DNA of 7,031 nt, taken from CAXYVX01 sp049297855. Lineage in GTDB: Bacteria; Patescibacteriota; Saccharimonadia; Saccharimonadales; Saccharimonadaceae. The notes beneath the pieces were generated by a model, which searched no databases, was not told the origin of the DNA, and was given only the letters and a program-made list of their open reading frames with translations. This document shows, in pieces, positions 1-6,039 of the stretch (positions are counted from its first letter, which is position 1; every line of letters starts with the position of its first letter). The translations under genes and the position numbers were made by a program. The stretch is from contig JBAQVB010000039.1 in NCBI GenBank assembly GCA_049297855.1, forward strand, positions 1 to 7,031, given 5' to 3'.

Positions 1-269
1 GCTTTAAGACTGATAATCAAGGCAGTTTGCCAACCAGCGCCAACGTCGGCGCCATTCAAAATTATGTTACTAGTGGTGGCACTGGCACTAAGATGTCGAC
101 CGCCACGAAGGTCACATGGGGCTCCGGTACGGTTGGCGCTGCCGGTGACAAGACCACTGTTTACATTCAAACTGGTGCCTGTACTGGTACGAGCGCTGAT
201 GCGAGCAGTACGATTGCTGTCTGGATCACTTTATCTAGCGGCACGGTTTATTGCCAAAATGCGAGCTAA
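1..269 (+). CDS. Type IV pilin-like protein, C-terminal part (5' end outside window)
   Basis: The reading frame is open from the left edge (first full codon at base 3) and ends at TAA 267-269, giving about 88 residues of a longer protein. The N-terminal prepilin signal and helix are missing, so the call rests on the C-terminal domain and on context. It begins FKTDNQGSLPTS, which resembles the start of the globular domain in Saccharibacteria pilins. It is rich in Gly, Thr, Ser and Ala, and has two cysteines (in GACTG and VYCQN) near the C-terminus that could close the usual pilin disulfide loop. A prepilin peptidase and four minor pilins follow, which supports a role as a secreted pilus subunit, possibly the major pilin. 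It ends just before a strong terminator, as expected for a highly expressed separate unit. It could also be a pseudopilin; major-pilin status is inference. Confidence 0.72.
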   Translation, partial: FKTDNQGSLPTSANVGAIQNYVTSGGTGTKMSTATKVTWGSGTVGAAGDKTTVYIQTGACTGTSADASSTIAVWITLSSGTVYCQNAS

Positions 270-290
270 TTAATGTGTTGATATAGCGTT

Positions 291-323
291 AAATACGACC
301 GACGTAAATCGGTCGTATTTTTT
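291..323 (+). terminator. Intrinsic terminator after the pilin gene
   Basis: A perfect 12-bp inverted repeat (AAATACGACCGA at 291-302 and TCGGTCGTATTT at 309-320) encloses a 6-base loop and runs into TTT at 321-323, giving a six-T tract at the 3' side. It lies 21 bp after the pilin stop codon and about 25 bp before the promoter of the next gene, so it separates the pilin transcript from the prepilin peptidase. The A-rich left arm means it could also work partly on the minus strand, but no minus-strand gene ends here. Confidence 0.9.
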
Positions 324-345
324 GTGCCATATCATCGGTGGTTTA

Positions 346-354
346 TGATAAAAT
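346..354 (+). promoter_or_regulatory. Extended -10 promoter of the prepilin peptidase gene (leaderless)
   Basis: TGATAAAAT is an extended -10 element (TG at 346-347, hexamer TAAAAT at 349-354). With the usual six bases between the hexamer and +1, transcription would start at 361, which is the A of the ATG. No Shine-Dalgarno sequence precedes the ATG, so a leaderless mRNA is the simplest reading. No clear -35 box is visible, as is common for extended -10 promoters. The start point is inferred from spacing. Confidence 0.65.
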
Positions 355-360
355 GGTGTC

Positions 361-1314
361 ATGTTAACGCTTATCATTGTTGGCGCAGTTTTCCTGTTCG
401 TAGTTGGCTCGATCCTCGGTTCGTTTATTGGCGCATTGATTTGGAGGTTACATGAATTACGGCGGTATGACGTTTTAGCGTCTGGCGGTAGATCATCCAA
501 ATCGGCCGTCGATGCCAGTAAATGCTGGCTCGGGTTTTGGGGATTATCGCGTGATGCAGACGGTAAAAAACTAGCGGACAAATATCGTCACAGTTATTGC
601 GAACATTGTGGGCATAAGCTAACGGCGATGGATCTAATTCCGCTAGCGTCGTGGTTATCAACCGTCGGCAAATGCCGTTATTGTGGCGCAAAAATTGGCG
701 GTTCGACGTTGGCGATTGAGCTGACGGGCGGCTTGGTTTTTGTGATTTCGTATCTGTTATGGCCAATTGCGCACGTGGCGGTTGGGTCGGATTTCGCGAA
801 CTTTTTACAACCACTGAATTTGGTGCAATTCGTGGTTTGGCTCATGACCGTACTGTTATTTTTGGCGTTGGCTTTCTATGACGCGCGTTGGCGCAAATTA
901 CCGAACTTTTTCACTTATCCGCTCATTATTTTGTCATTGATTTATGCGATTTTAGCACTCAATTTTGGTTATTTGTCGTGGTCGGTGATGGGCGATTTTG
1001 CGTTGGCATTAATACCGGTGTTTGGCGTCTATTTGTTATTATTTATCATTTCGGCGGGGAAGTGGATCGGTTTTGGTGACGTCAAATTCGGCCTGGCGGT
1101 GGCATTGTTGACGATGGATTGGCGATTGGCGCTAACGGTGTTGGTGCTCGCTAATGTGGCGGGGACGTTATCAATTTTACCGGGTCTCGCTATCAAAAAA
1201 TTGACGCGTGATTCACAAATTGCCTTTGGGCCGTTTTTGATCGGGGCGACATTCGCTGTGGTTTTAATCGCGCCGCTGGTTTTGCACTGGTGGACGAATT
1301 TTTTGATGCTATAG
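361..1314 (+). CDS. pilD: Prepilin peptidase (type IV leader peptidase, A24 family)
   Basis: This 317-residue polytopic membrane protease should remove the short basic leader of type IV prepilins at the cytoplasmic face; family members with the cysteine domain usually also N-methylate the new N-terminus. An N-terminal membrane segment with GSFIGALIWRL (20-30) corresponds to the family's GSF..V.YRL motif. Two CxxC pairs (Cys80/83 and Cys105/108) form the zinc-type cytoplasmic domain around DLIPLASWL. The catalytic aspartates are Asp174 (in FYDARWRKLPN) and Asp240 (in GFGDVK, the GxGD motif), between several hydrophobic helices that continue to the C-terminus. About 45 residues separate the RL motif from the first CxxC, including an extra Cys55. 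ATG 361 is preferred because it coincides with the predicted transcription start and no better start lies nearby. The minor-pilin operon follows under its own promoter. Confidence 0.96.
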   Translation: MLTLIIVGAVFLFVVGSILGSFIGALIWRLHELRRYDVLASGGRSSKSAVDASKCWLGFWGLSRDADGKKLADKYRHSYCEHCGHKLTAMDLIPLASWLSTVGKCRYCGAKIGGSTLAIELTGGLVFVISYLLWPIAHVAVGSDFANFLQPLNLVQFVVWLMTVLLFLALAFYDARWRKLPNFFTYPLIILSLIYAILALNFGYLSWSVMGDFALALIPVFGVYLLLFIISAGKWIGFGDVKFGLAVALLTMDWRLALTVLVLANVAGTLSILPGLAIKKLTRDSQIAFGPFLIGATFAVVLIAPLVLHWWTNFLML

Positions 1315-1356
1315 ATACATGTAAAATTATAAAAGTTGCGGCGATTGATTCGCTTG

Positions 1357-1365
1357 TGCTATAAT
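1357..1365 (+). promoter_or_regulatory. Extended -10 promoter of the minor-pilin operon
   Basis: TGCTATAAT is a consensus extended -10 (TG at 1357-1358, TATAAT at 1360-1365). A weak -35-like TTGCGG lies at 1336-1341 with an 18-bp spacer. The predicted +1 is about 1372-1373. This lies after ATG 1367 and on the in-frame GTG 1373, so the promoter bears on the choice of start codon. Confidence 0.75.
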
Positions 1366-1372
1366 TATGACC

Positions 1373-2071
1373 GTGAGTAAACAGGGAGGATTTACGATTG
1401 TTGAGGTGTCACTCTACTTGGCGATATCAGCGGCGCTGGCGGCGGCTTTAATGGGCGGCCTAGTGGCGTCGATGCGTAATCAGGAATGGCAGGACACGCT
1501 GGTGCAGATGCGCAATCTGGTGCAATCGCAGTATCAGAATGTGGCGAACAACATTAATCACCCGGCCAGTGGCGCGAGTAACGCTGGCAAGTCGTCGAGT
1601 TTATTGATTGGTCGCTACCTTCAGTTTACGCCAAATAGCGCTAATTACACCACGGGCACTATCGTGGCGAATAATGCAAACATTGCCGGTAGCGGTGGCG
1701 ACATCAGTGCCTTAAACAATTCAGGTCTAACGACAGCTGATTCCTCCAGCGGTGTTTTGCCGTGGAATAATAAATTTGCGAATATCTATAATCTTAAGGA
1801 TCAGACTCAATCATTCAACACCTTGGCGATTATGCGTAGTCCGCTCAGCGGCGCGGTTTACGTTTTTGCACTGTCGTCGCTCAATTTTAACGCGTTGTCG
1901 TCCCCGAATCTACCACTGGGGCTGGCGATTTATAATGGTAATAGCTCAACCGGTGGAGCGCTTTGCATTGCGGGCGGTTCGTCATCGTCGAATATTATTT
2001 TTGCCGCTCCGGTAACACCAAATACTGCTGGGTCGGTGATAAGCAGTTGTAACAAGATAGGCGTTAAATGA
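1373..2071 (+). CDS. Minor type IV pilin / pseudopilin 1, leaderless GTG start likely
   Basis: The first gene of the minor-pilin operon encodes 232 residues from GTG 1373. It has a textbook class III prepilin signal: short basic leader SKQGG, then FTIVEV, with cleavage predicted between Gly6 and Phe7 and Glu at mature position 5. A hydrophobic helix follows (LYLAISAALAAALMGGLVAS), then a Ser/Asn/Gly-rich secreted domain. Two cysteines (198 and 226) bracket the C-terminal region and may form the pilin D-region disulfide. ATG 1367, two codons upstream in frame, would give 234 residues. It begins only one base after the TATAAT box and so could not be in a transcript from that promoter. The gene overlaps the next by 4 bp (ATGA). 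The exact minor-pilin class (FimU/PilE-like or GspH/I-like) cannot be fixed by eye. The protein should be processed by the upstream peptidase and join the pilus base or tip. Confidence 0.9.
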   Translation: MSKQGGFTIVEVSLYLAISAALAAALMGGLVASMRNQEWQDTLVQMRNLVQSQYQNVANNINHPASGASNAGKSSSLLIGRYLQFTPNSANYTTGTIVANNANIAGSGGDISALNNSGLTTADSSSGVLPWNNKFANIYNLKDQTQSFNTLAIMRSPLSGAVYVFALSSLNFNALSSPNLPLGLAIYNGNSSTGGALCIAGGSSSSNIIFAAPVTPNTAGSVISSCNKIGVK

Positions 2072-2616
2072 TGACTATGAATAAATTAATGAAATATTTT
2101 TATCGCTGGATTGGCACTCATCGAGGTGATACCGGTGATAGTTTACTCGAAGTGATGTTATCCATCGCTGTGCTATCAACCGTAGCCGTTGGTTCCATGG
2201 CGGTTATGAACAATGGCAACGCGTTGGCTCAGACCGCGCTGGGCCGTACCGAGGTACGGGCGATGATTAACACGCAAACCCAATTATTACAGTATGCGCG
2301 CAGCGATTCCGGACTATGGGGAGCGATTAAAAACGTTGCATATAATGGCGACGAAACTAACGCGACCAATTATACTGCCCGTGGCGCGAGCGGTGGCCAA
2401 TCCTCGCGTAGCTTTTACCTCAATAACGATGGCAGCGTCGCGTCGTCAAACAACAGCGAACCGGTGCCGTTTGGTCGGGGTAATCTCTGGGTGGACGGAA
2501 TCTGCTATTCTGTGGCGCAAAAGGGGCAACCTTATTGCGATTTTTATATTAAAGCTAACTGGGGAGGCGGCAACATGCCTAATCATAACATAACGATTGT
2601 GAGGCTCTATGGTTAG
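2068..2616 (+). CDS. Minor type IV pilin 2 (PilV/GspI-like)
   Basis: The protein has 182 residues. A basic, aromatic 23-residue leader ends in GDTG, followed by DSLLEVMLSIAVLSTVAV; cleavage is predicted after Gly23, with Glu28 as mature position 5. Mature residue 1 would be Asp rather than the usual Phe or aromatic residue. The soluble domain has one Cys pair (146 and 157, in GICYSV and PYCDFY), likely a disulfide. The start overlaps the previous stop as ATGA (2068-2071), suggesting translational coupling; only a weak ATAGG precedes it, and ATGs at 2071 and 2077 are also in frame. Its second place in the operon and its signal type match PilV-type minor pilins, which help build the tip priming complex. 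The class is inferred from signal and order, not from a close family match. Confidence 0.88.
   Translation: MMTMNKLMKYFYRWIGTHRGDTGDSLLEVMLSIAVLSTVAVGSMAVMNNGNALAQTALGRTEVRAMINTQTQLLQYARSDSGLWGAIKNVAYNGDETNATNYTARGASGGQSSRSFYLNNDGSVASSNNSEPVPFGRGNLWVDGICYSVAQKGQPYCDFYIKANWGGGNMPNHNITIVRLYG
2601..2604 (+). promoter_or_regulatory. Shine-Dalgarno site for minor pilin 3
   Basis: GAGG lies inside the end of the preceding gene, four bases before ATG 2609. It supports 2609 as the start although this creates an 8-bp overlap. It also shows that this organism uses Shine-Dalgarno initiation for internal operon genes. Confidence 0.6.
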
Positions 2617-3358
2617 AACTCAACGATTTGATCAGCATTCACGACATGACGGCAACGGTGGTTATACCATGATCGAGATGTCGCTTGCGATGACAGTGCT
2701 AGCGTTCATCATGATTTTTATTGTCACTATAATCATGACGATGGTTAATATTTACAATAAATCTATCGCGTTATCGCAGATGGGCAACGCTGGCCAACAG
2801 ATTATGACGGATATGAACAGCGCGCGCTTTAGTGGTGGCTCCGCGGCGACGGTTAGCTATTCGAATGGTGGTCGTATCTGCGCCAACGGCGTCAGCTATC
2901 TCTGGAACCAGTCAACCGACCATCAAACTTTTGCGTCGGCTCCACAAAATGTTATGCCGGATAATTCATCGCAAAGTTTGATTCGCGTACTCGATCCACA
3001 GGCCGAGCTATGTAAAAATCAAAACGAGACACTCACGTCACTGCCGTCGAGTTCGTCAATTAATTTGAATAACGTTAGTATTATTATTGGTTCAACGGTA
3101 ATTATACAATCGATGACGGCTAGCGTGCAGGCCACTAACTCATCCTTGTTGCAAATTTCAGTGGTGATTTCTACGGCTGGCGGCAATGCTCCGGCGTATT
3201 GGAACGGTAATCAGTGGACTGGCAATTTGTCAAATAATTCGGTGCATCAAAATGATTCGGGACCGAGTGCTGGCATACCGCTGCGTTGTGGCACGAACCA
3301 GTTTTGCGGGTTTGCAACTTATAATTTCGTTATTTATCAAAGGAGTAGCCATTCATGA
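2609..3358 (+). CDS. Minor type IV pilin 3 (PilW/GspJ-like)
   Basis: The protein has 249 residues. A hydrophilic leader of 18 residues ends in GNGG, followed by YTMIEMSLAMTVLAFIMIFI; cleavage is predicted between Gly18 and Tyr19, with Glu23 as mature position 5. The membrane helix is long and very hydrophobic (about residues 25-48). The rest is a Ser/Asn-rich extracellular domain with four cysteines (91, 135, 227, 233), two of them close together in LRCGTNQFCGF, compatible with two disulfides. The gene overlaps the preceding one by 8 bp and the following one by 4 bp, so all three are probably co-translated. Its size and third place in the run fit PilW/GspJ-type minor pilins; that assignment is inference. 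It is a likely substrate of the prepilin peptidase encoded at 361-1314. Confidence 0.87.
   Translation: MVRTQRFDQHSRHDGNGGYTMIEMSLAMTVLAFIMIFIVTIIMTMVNIYNKSIALSQMGNAGQQIMTDMNSARFSGGSAATVSYSNGGRICANGVSYLWNQSTDHQTFASAPQNVMPDNSSQSLIRVLDPQAELCKNQNETLTSLPSSSSINLNNVSIIIGSTVIIQSMTASVQATNSSLLQISVVISTAGGNAPAYWNGNQWTGNLSNNSVHQNDSGPSAGIPLRCGTNQFCGFATYNFVIYQRSSHS
3339..3345 (+). promoter_or_regulatory. Strong Shine-Dalgarno site for the PilX-like gene
   Basis: AAAGGAG lies nine bases before ATG 3355, within the last codons of the preceding gene. It decides the start in favour of 3355 over the in-frame ATG 3424, which has no such site. The resulting protein therefore keeps a long 35-residue N-terminal leader. 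Confidence 0.75.
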
Positions 3359-4707
3359 AACCATTAAGAAGAGCAACGCGTTTATTTATTAAATTGCATA
3401 AATATTTTATTCAAACTCAACAGATGAAAAATCCTAAAAACGAGTTTCGTGAGGCGGGGCAGACGGCGATTTTATCGGTGGTATTTTTCTCGATCGTGAT
3501 GACCGTTATTACGGTGAGTTTCATGAAAACCGTTAGTTCGGTTCAATCTGCGGCCACCAATAACGAATTACAGGCTAGTGCGGTGGCGGCAGCCGAGAGT
3601 GGCGTTGAGGATGGTAAACGCGTGCTGGCATATTGCTCTGCTAATCCGAACGACGCCAATTGCGTTACCGTAAATAATCCGACGGCTGATGCCACGCTTT
3701 GTAATGGAGCCAAAGCAACCGCCGTTACTAATATATTGAAAAACGCGTTGCATGCCACCAATGACGCGAACGGTAATATTAAGATGGGTGTCACTACGGC
3801 CAACACTGAATCGTATTCTTGTTTGGTTATTAACGGTTTAACGGCGGATTATACGGCCACGCTATCCAATGATGGCCGGTCGGAAGTTATACCTTTAAAC
3901 ATTGTCAAAGGTGATAAAACTAACCCCACGGGCGTGTCTTATGTTGTCATCCAGTGGTCCAATGATCTACCGCTTGGTGCGATCAATAGTGATCACATTA
4001 ATCAAGCTCCGCTTAATGGTGGTCTGGATTTTCCAACGGCGACGAATTGGGGCGGTAGACCGGATGCCTTACGCGTTGAATTGTCAAATTTTGCGAGTGG
4101 CGATACTTTGACGAGTCTAACCAATAAAACCAATGCGGTGACGGTGCGTCCCACCAGTAATTACAGTGCGGGATATGGGCTTAGCGGTAGTTCAAGTGTT
4201 AATGGCAATGGCGTGGCGCCAACTTTGTTGACTGGTGGTAAACAATTATACGATCTCTCTTACTTTGGGTCGAGCACTAATCCGAACGTTGCGCGGCCGC
4301 CTGTTTTGCCGAGGAACTGTTCTAGCTCAATTGATCCTAGCACGGGAAACGATTCTGGGTATTATTGCAACATAGCAATTCTGATCGGTGGGAGTTCTTC
4401 CAATCAGTCGGCGTATGATTCATCAACCGGATCCGGTTATTATCTGCGGTTGCAATCCATTTATAATAATTCCACGCACGTTCGTGTCACGGCTTACGAT
4501 CCTGGCGGCGGTCAAACCCTTTATTTTAACGGTTTACAGCCGAGTATCGATTCAACCGGTCGAGCAGCGGATGCTTTTTATCGCGTTTCGGCGCGCGTGG
4601 AGCGTGGCGCTAATGCTTGGTCGCCAGATTTTGCCGTCGATTCCGGGCAGGATCTTTGCAAGAATATGTCGGTCTATAGACTGAGCGGCTCGGACTTGTG
4701 CAACTAA
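3355..4707 (+). CDS. Large PilX/GspK-like minor pilin lacking Glu5
   Basis: The last and largest gene of the operon encodes 450 residues. A strongly basic leader (residues 1-35, many Lys and Arg) ends in REAG, followed by the hydrophobic helix QTAILSVVFFSIVMTVITV (36-54). If cleavage follows Gly35, mature position 5 is Leu, not Glu. The helix continues into ELQASAVAAAESGVEDGKRVL (71-91), a stretch resembling PilX-type N-terminal helices. The remaining ~350 residues form a Ser/Asn/Gly-rich secreted domain with eight cysteines (94, 103, 116, 156, 322, 338, 435, 449), an even number compatible with four disulfides. Loss of Glu5 is known for GspK, the subunit capping pseudopilin tips, so a tip position is plausible by inference. 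The start has a strong Shine-Dalgarno site and a 4-bp ATGA overlap. Adhesin function is possible but no binding motif is recognised. Confidence 0.85.
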   Translation: MKPLRRATRLFIKLHKYFIQTQQMKNPKNEFREAGQTAILSVVFFSIVMTVITVSFMKTVSSVQSAATNNELQASAVAAAESGVEDGKRVLAYCSANPNDANCVTVNNPTADATLCNGAKATAVTNILKNALHATNDANGNIKMGVTTANTESYSCLVINGLTADYTATLSNDGRSEVIPLNIVKGDKTNPTGVSYVVIQWSNDLPLGAINSDHINQAPLNGGLDFPTATNWGGRPDALRVELSNFASGDTLTSLTNKTNAVTVRPTSNYSAGYGLSGSSSVNGNGVAPTLLTGGKQLYDLSYFGSSTNPNVARPPVLPRNCSSSIDPSTGNDSGYYCNIAILIGGSSSNQSAYDSSTGSGYYLRLQSIYNNSTHVRVTAYDPGGGQTLYFNGLQPSIDSTGRAADAFYRVSARVERGANAWSPDFAVDSGQDLCKNMSVYRLSGSDLCN

Positions 4708-4802
4708 CGATTAATGTGGTCGATAGCTAGAGGAGCGATTGATTTTTGGTCGTTCGTTATCATTGGGGCGTTGAGGGTATTTTGAACGTTGCACTCTATT
4801 TA
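4708..4802 (+). other. Convergent intergenic gap between pilin operon and recombinase
   Basis: These 95 bases separate the end of the minor-pilin operon from the 3' end of the minus-strand recombinase gene. I see no clear intrinsic terminator for either direction. TAACGA (4705-4710) and TCGTTA (4753-4758) could pair, but the loop is very long and the stem short. Termination here may be factor-dependent, or the transcripts may overlap. Confidence 0.5.
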
Positions 4803-5843
4803 TCATTTATCGCTATGAAATTTTTCATGGACTTCGCGCAGATGCGGATCGGTGATGTGTGTATAAATTTGAGTTGTTGCGATGTTGGCGTGACCGAGCA
4901 GCGATTGCACTGAGCGTAAGTCGGCTCCATTCATCAGCAGATCCGTGGCAAACGAGTGGCGCAGAGTGTGTGGTGAAACGTGTTTTGTAATGCCGGCCAG
5001 TTTGGCGTAATGTGATACGATGCGTTGGATTGATCGCGGCGTTAGGCGTAGCGTTTCTCCAGCATGCTTGGGTTCATGACGGTGGTTTTTATTGATGATC
5101 TCATCTGTTATACTTGAACTAATATTTTGTTCAGTTTGTTTAATATTGCGGGAGGCATTCAAAAACAGCGGTGTGTAGCTATCATTTCTTGAATACAAAT
5201 ATTGTTCAATTGCCTCGGCTGCGTTTGGGGAAATAAAAATTGGTCGATCCTTTTGGCCTTTGCCTCGCACGGTAAACTCTCGACGTTTAAGGTTGATATG
5301 ATCGCGATTTAAGCTACATAGTTCCGATACGCGCAATCCACCCGAAAATAATAGCTCTAAAATTGCACGATCGCGTAACGCTATTTGTTCTTTGCGCGTC
5401 GCTTCCGTCGGGTTGCGTGAATCATCGGATGTAACACGATTTTGATTAACGGCTGCAATTAGTCGTCCAACTTCCTCGGTTGTTAAAAACGAAACTTGTT
5501 TTTTAGCGACTTTTGGTAAATCGATTTTGGCTGAATCAAGGGCGCTAATGTTACGTTTAGCCAGGTATTTTAAAAACGCGCGCAAGGCGATTAAGTGATA
5601 GCTTTGCGTCAGACGCGACAATTCGCGACCCTGTTCGTCAATATAACGATTCAGCCACAACCGGTATTTCCGTACCAGCTCATCATTGATTTTCGACACC
5701 TCGATATCGCCGGCGAATTCTATCAGTCGCTCCATATAGAGTCGATAATTTTCAGCCGTACGCTGGGCGCGTCCGCGTTCGACTTCAACATATTCCGTAA
5801 AATCATTGATTAAATCGCTTAAAAAATAGGTATCATGTTTCAT
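4803..5843 (-). CDS. xer: Xer-type tyrosine recombinase (XerC/XerD/XerA-like)
   Basis: This 346-residue site-specific DNA recombinase is probably the chromosome-dimer resolvase, cutting and rejoining DNA through a tyrosine-phosphate link. The N-terminal SAM-like core-binding domain spans about 5-95. The catalytic domain starts near FLTTEEVGRLI (119-129). The full catalytic set is visible: Arg171 (GLRVSEL), Lys195 (RGKGQKD), His292 and Arg295 (HTLRHSF), His318 (LLGHANI) and Tyr327 (TQIYTHI). It is about 45 residues longer than typical XerC/XerD, with extra residues near 134-156 and in a polar stretch near 232-268, before the second arginine motif. ATG 5843 lies about three bases after the predicted transcription start, so initiation would be nearly leaderless. 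XerC and XerD cannot be told apart by eye, and a single-recombinase arrangement is possible. No phage, integron or transposon partners are nearby, so a housekeeping role is favoured. Confidence 0.93.
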   Translation of the reverse strand: MKHDTYFLSDLINDFTEYVEVERGRAQRTAENYRLYMERLIEFAGDIEVSKINDELVRKYRLWLNRYIDEQGRELSRLTQSYHLIALRAFLKYLAKRNISALDSAKIDLPKVAKKQVSFLTTEEVGRLIAAVNQNRVTSDDSRNPTEATRKEQIALRDRAILELLFSGGLRVSELCSLNRDHINLKRREFTVRGKGQKDRPIFISPNAAEAIEQYLYSRNDSYTPLFLNASRNIKQTEQNISSSITDEIINKNHRHEPKHAGETLRLTPRSIQRIVSHYAKLAGITKHVSPHTLRHSFATDLLMNGADLRSVQSLLGHANIATTQIYTHITDPHLREVHEKFHSDK

Positions 5844-5852
5844 GCCATAATC

Positions 5853-5861
5853 ATTATAGCA
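5853..5861 (-). promoter_or_regulatory. Extended -10 promoter of the recombinase gene
   Basis: On the minus strand this reads TGCTATAAT, the same extended -10 as the minor-pilin operon. The predicted +1 is about 5846, three bases before ATG 5843. A weak -35-like TTTACG (5877-5882) lies 18 bp upstream. An 11-bp palindrome ATAAT-C-ATTAT (5847-5857) overlaps the -10 and start region and could be an operator, though it is short and AT-rich. Confidence 0.7.
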
Positions 5862-5985
5862 ACTTTATTTAAAAGTCGTAAAAAAATCCGAAAAATACGT
5901 TGTGCGACATTAATTTTGCGTAGCTACTTATATTTATGAAAATTGTTCAACGGGAATAATTTTTATAGTAAAATGCCCTTAAAAG

Positions 5986-5994
5986 TGCTAAAAT
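5986..5994 (+). promoter_or_regulatory. Extended -10 promoter of ndk, flanked by a repeated TATAGTAAA
   Basis: TGCTAAAAT (TG at 5986-5987, hexamer at 5989-5994) predicts +1 near 6001 and a leader of about 39 bases carrying a Shine-Dalgarno site. The 9-mer TATAGTAAA occurs at 5964-5972 and again at 6007-6015, 43 bp apart and nearly symmetric about the -10. Each copy also resembles a -10 (TATAGT), and the second would place +1 exactly on ATG 6019. The region is shared with the divergent recombinase promoter. Confidence 0.6.
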
Positions 5995-6028
5995 ATCCTT
6001 GCAAACTATAGTAAATTAATGCTAAACG

Positions 6029-6034
6029 AAAGGA
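6029..6034 (+). promoter_or_regulatory. Shine-Dalgarno site that favours the ATG 6040 start of ndk
   Basis: AAAGGA lies five bases before ATG 6040, a good spacing. The in-frame ATG 6019 lies upstream of it and has no such site. An out-of-frame ATG at 6035 overlaps the spacer. Confidence 0.6.
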
Positions 6035-6039
6035 ATGAA

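Noticed and set aside
270..814. Minus-strand open frames opposite the prepilin peptidase gene (270-581 and 425-814)
   Set aside because: They lie antisense to a gene with clear family motifs, have Arg/Pro/Thr-rich shadow-like composition, and match no family I know.
1316..1323. TACATGTA palindrome between the peptidase and minor-pilin genes as an operator
   Set aside because: An isolated 8-bp palindrome is expected by chance in AT-rich DNA, and no second copy lies nearby.
3543..3806. Minus-strand open frames inside the PilX-like gene (3543-3806, 3568-3753)
   Set aside because: They are shadows of an Ala-rich coding region; no promoter or ribosome site fits them.
2069..4805. Recoding of TGA to glycine (genetic code 25), as in some CPR groups
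   Set aside because: TGA ends genes at 2069-2071, 3356-3358 and 4803-4805 exactly at operon overlaps or after complete domains, and no conserved Gly is coded by TGA.
5844..6018. A dif recombination site next to the recombinase gene
   Set aside because: GTAGCTAC and other short palindromes are present, but no 28-bp arm-spacer-arm pattern resembling dif could be built.
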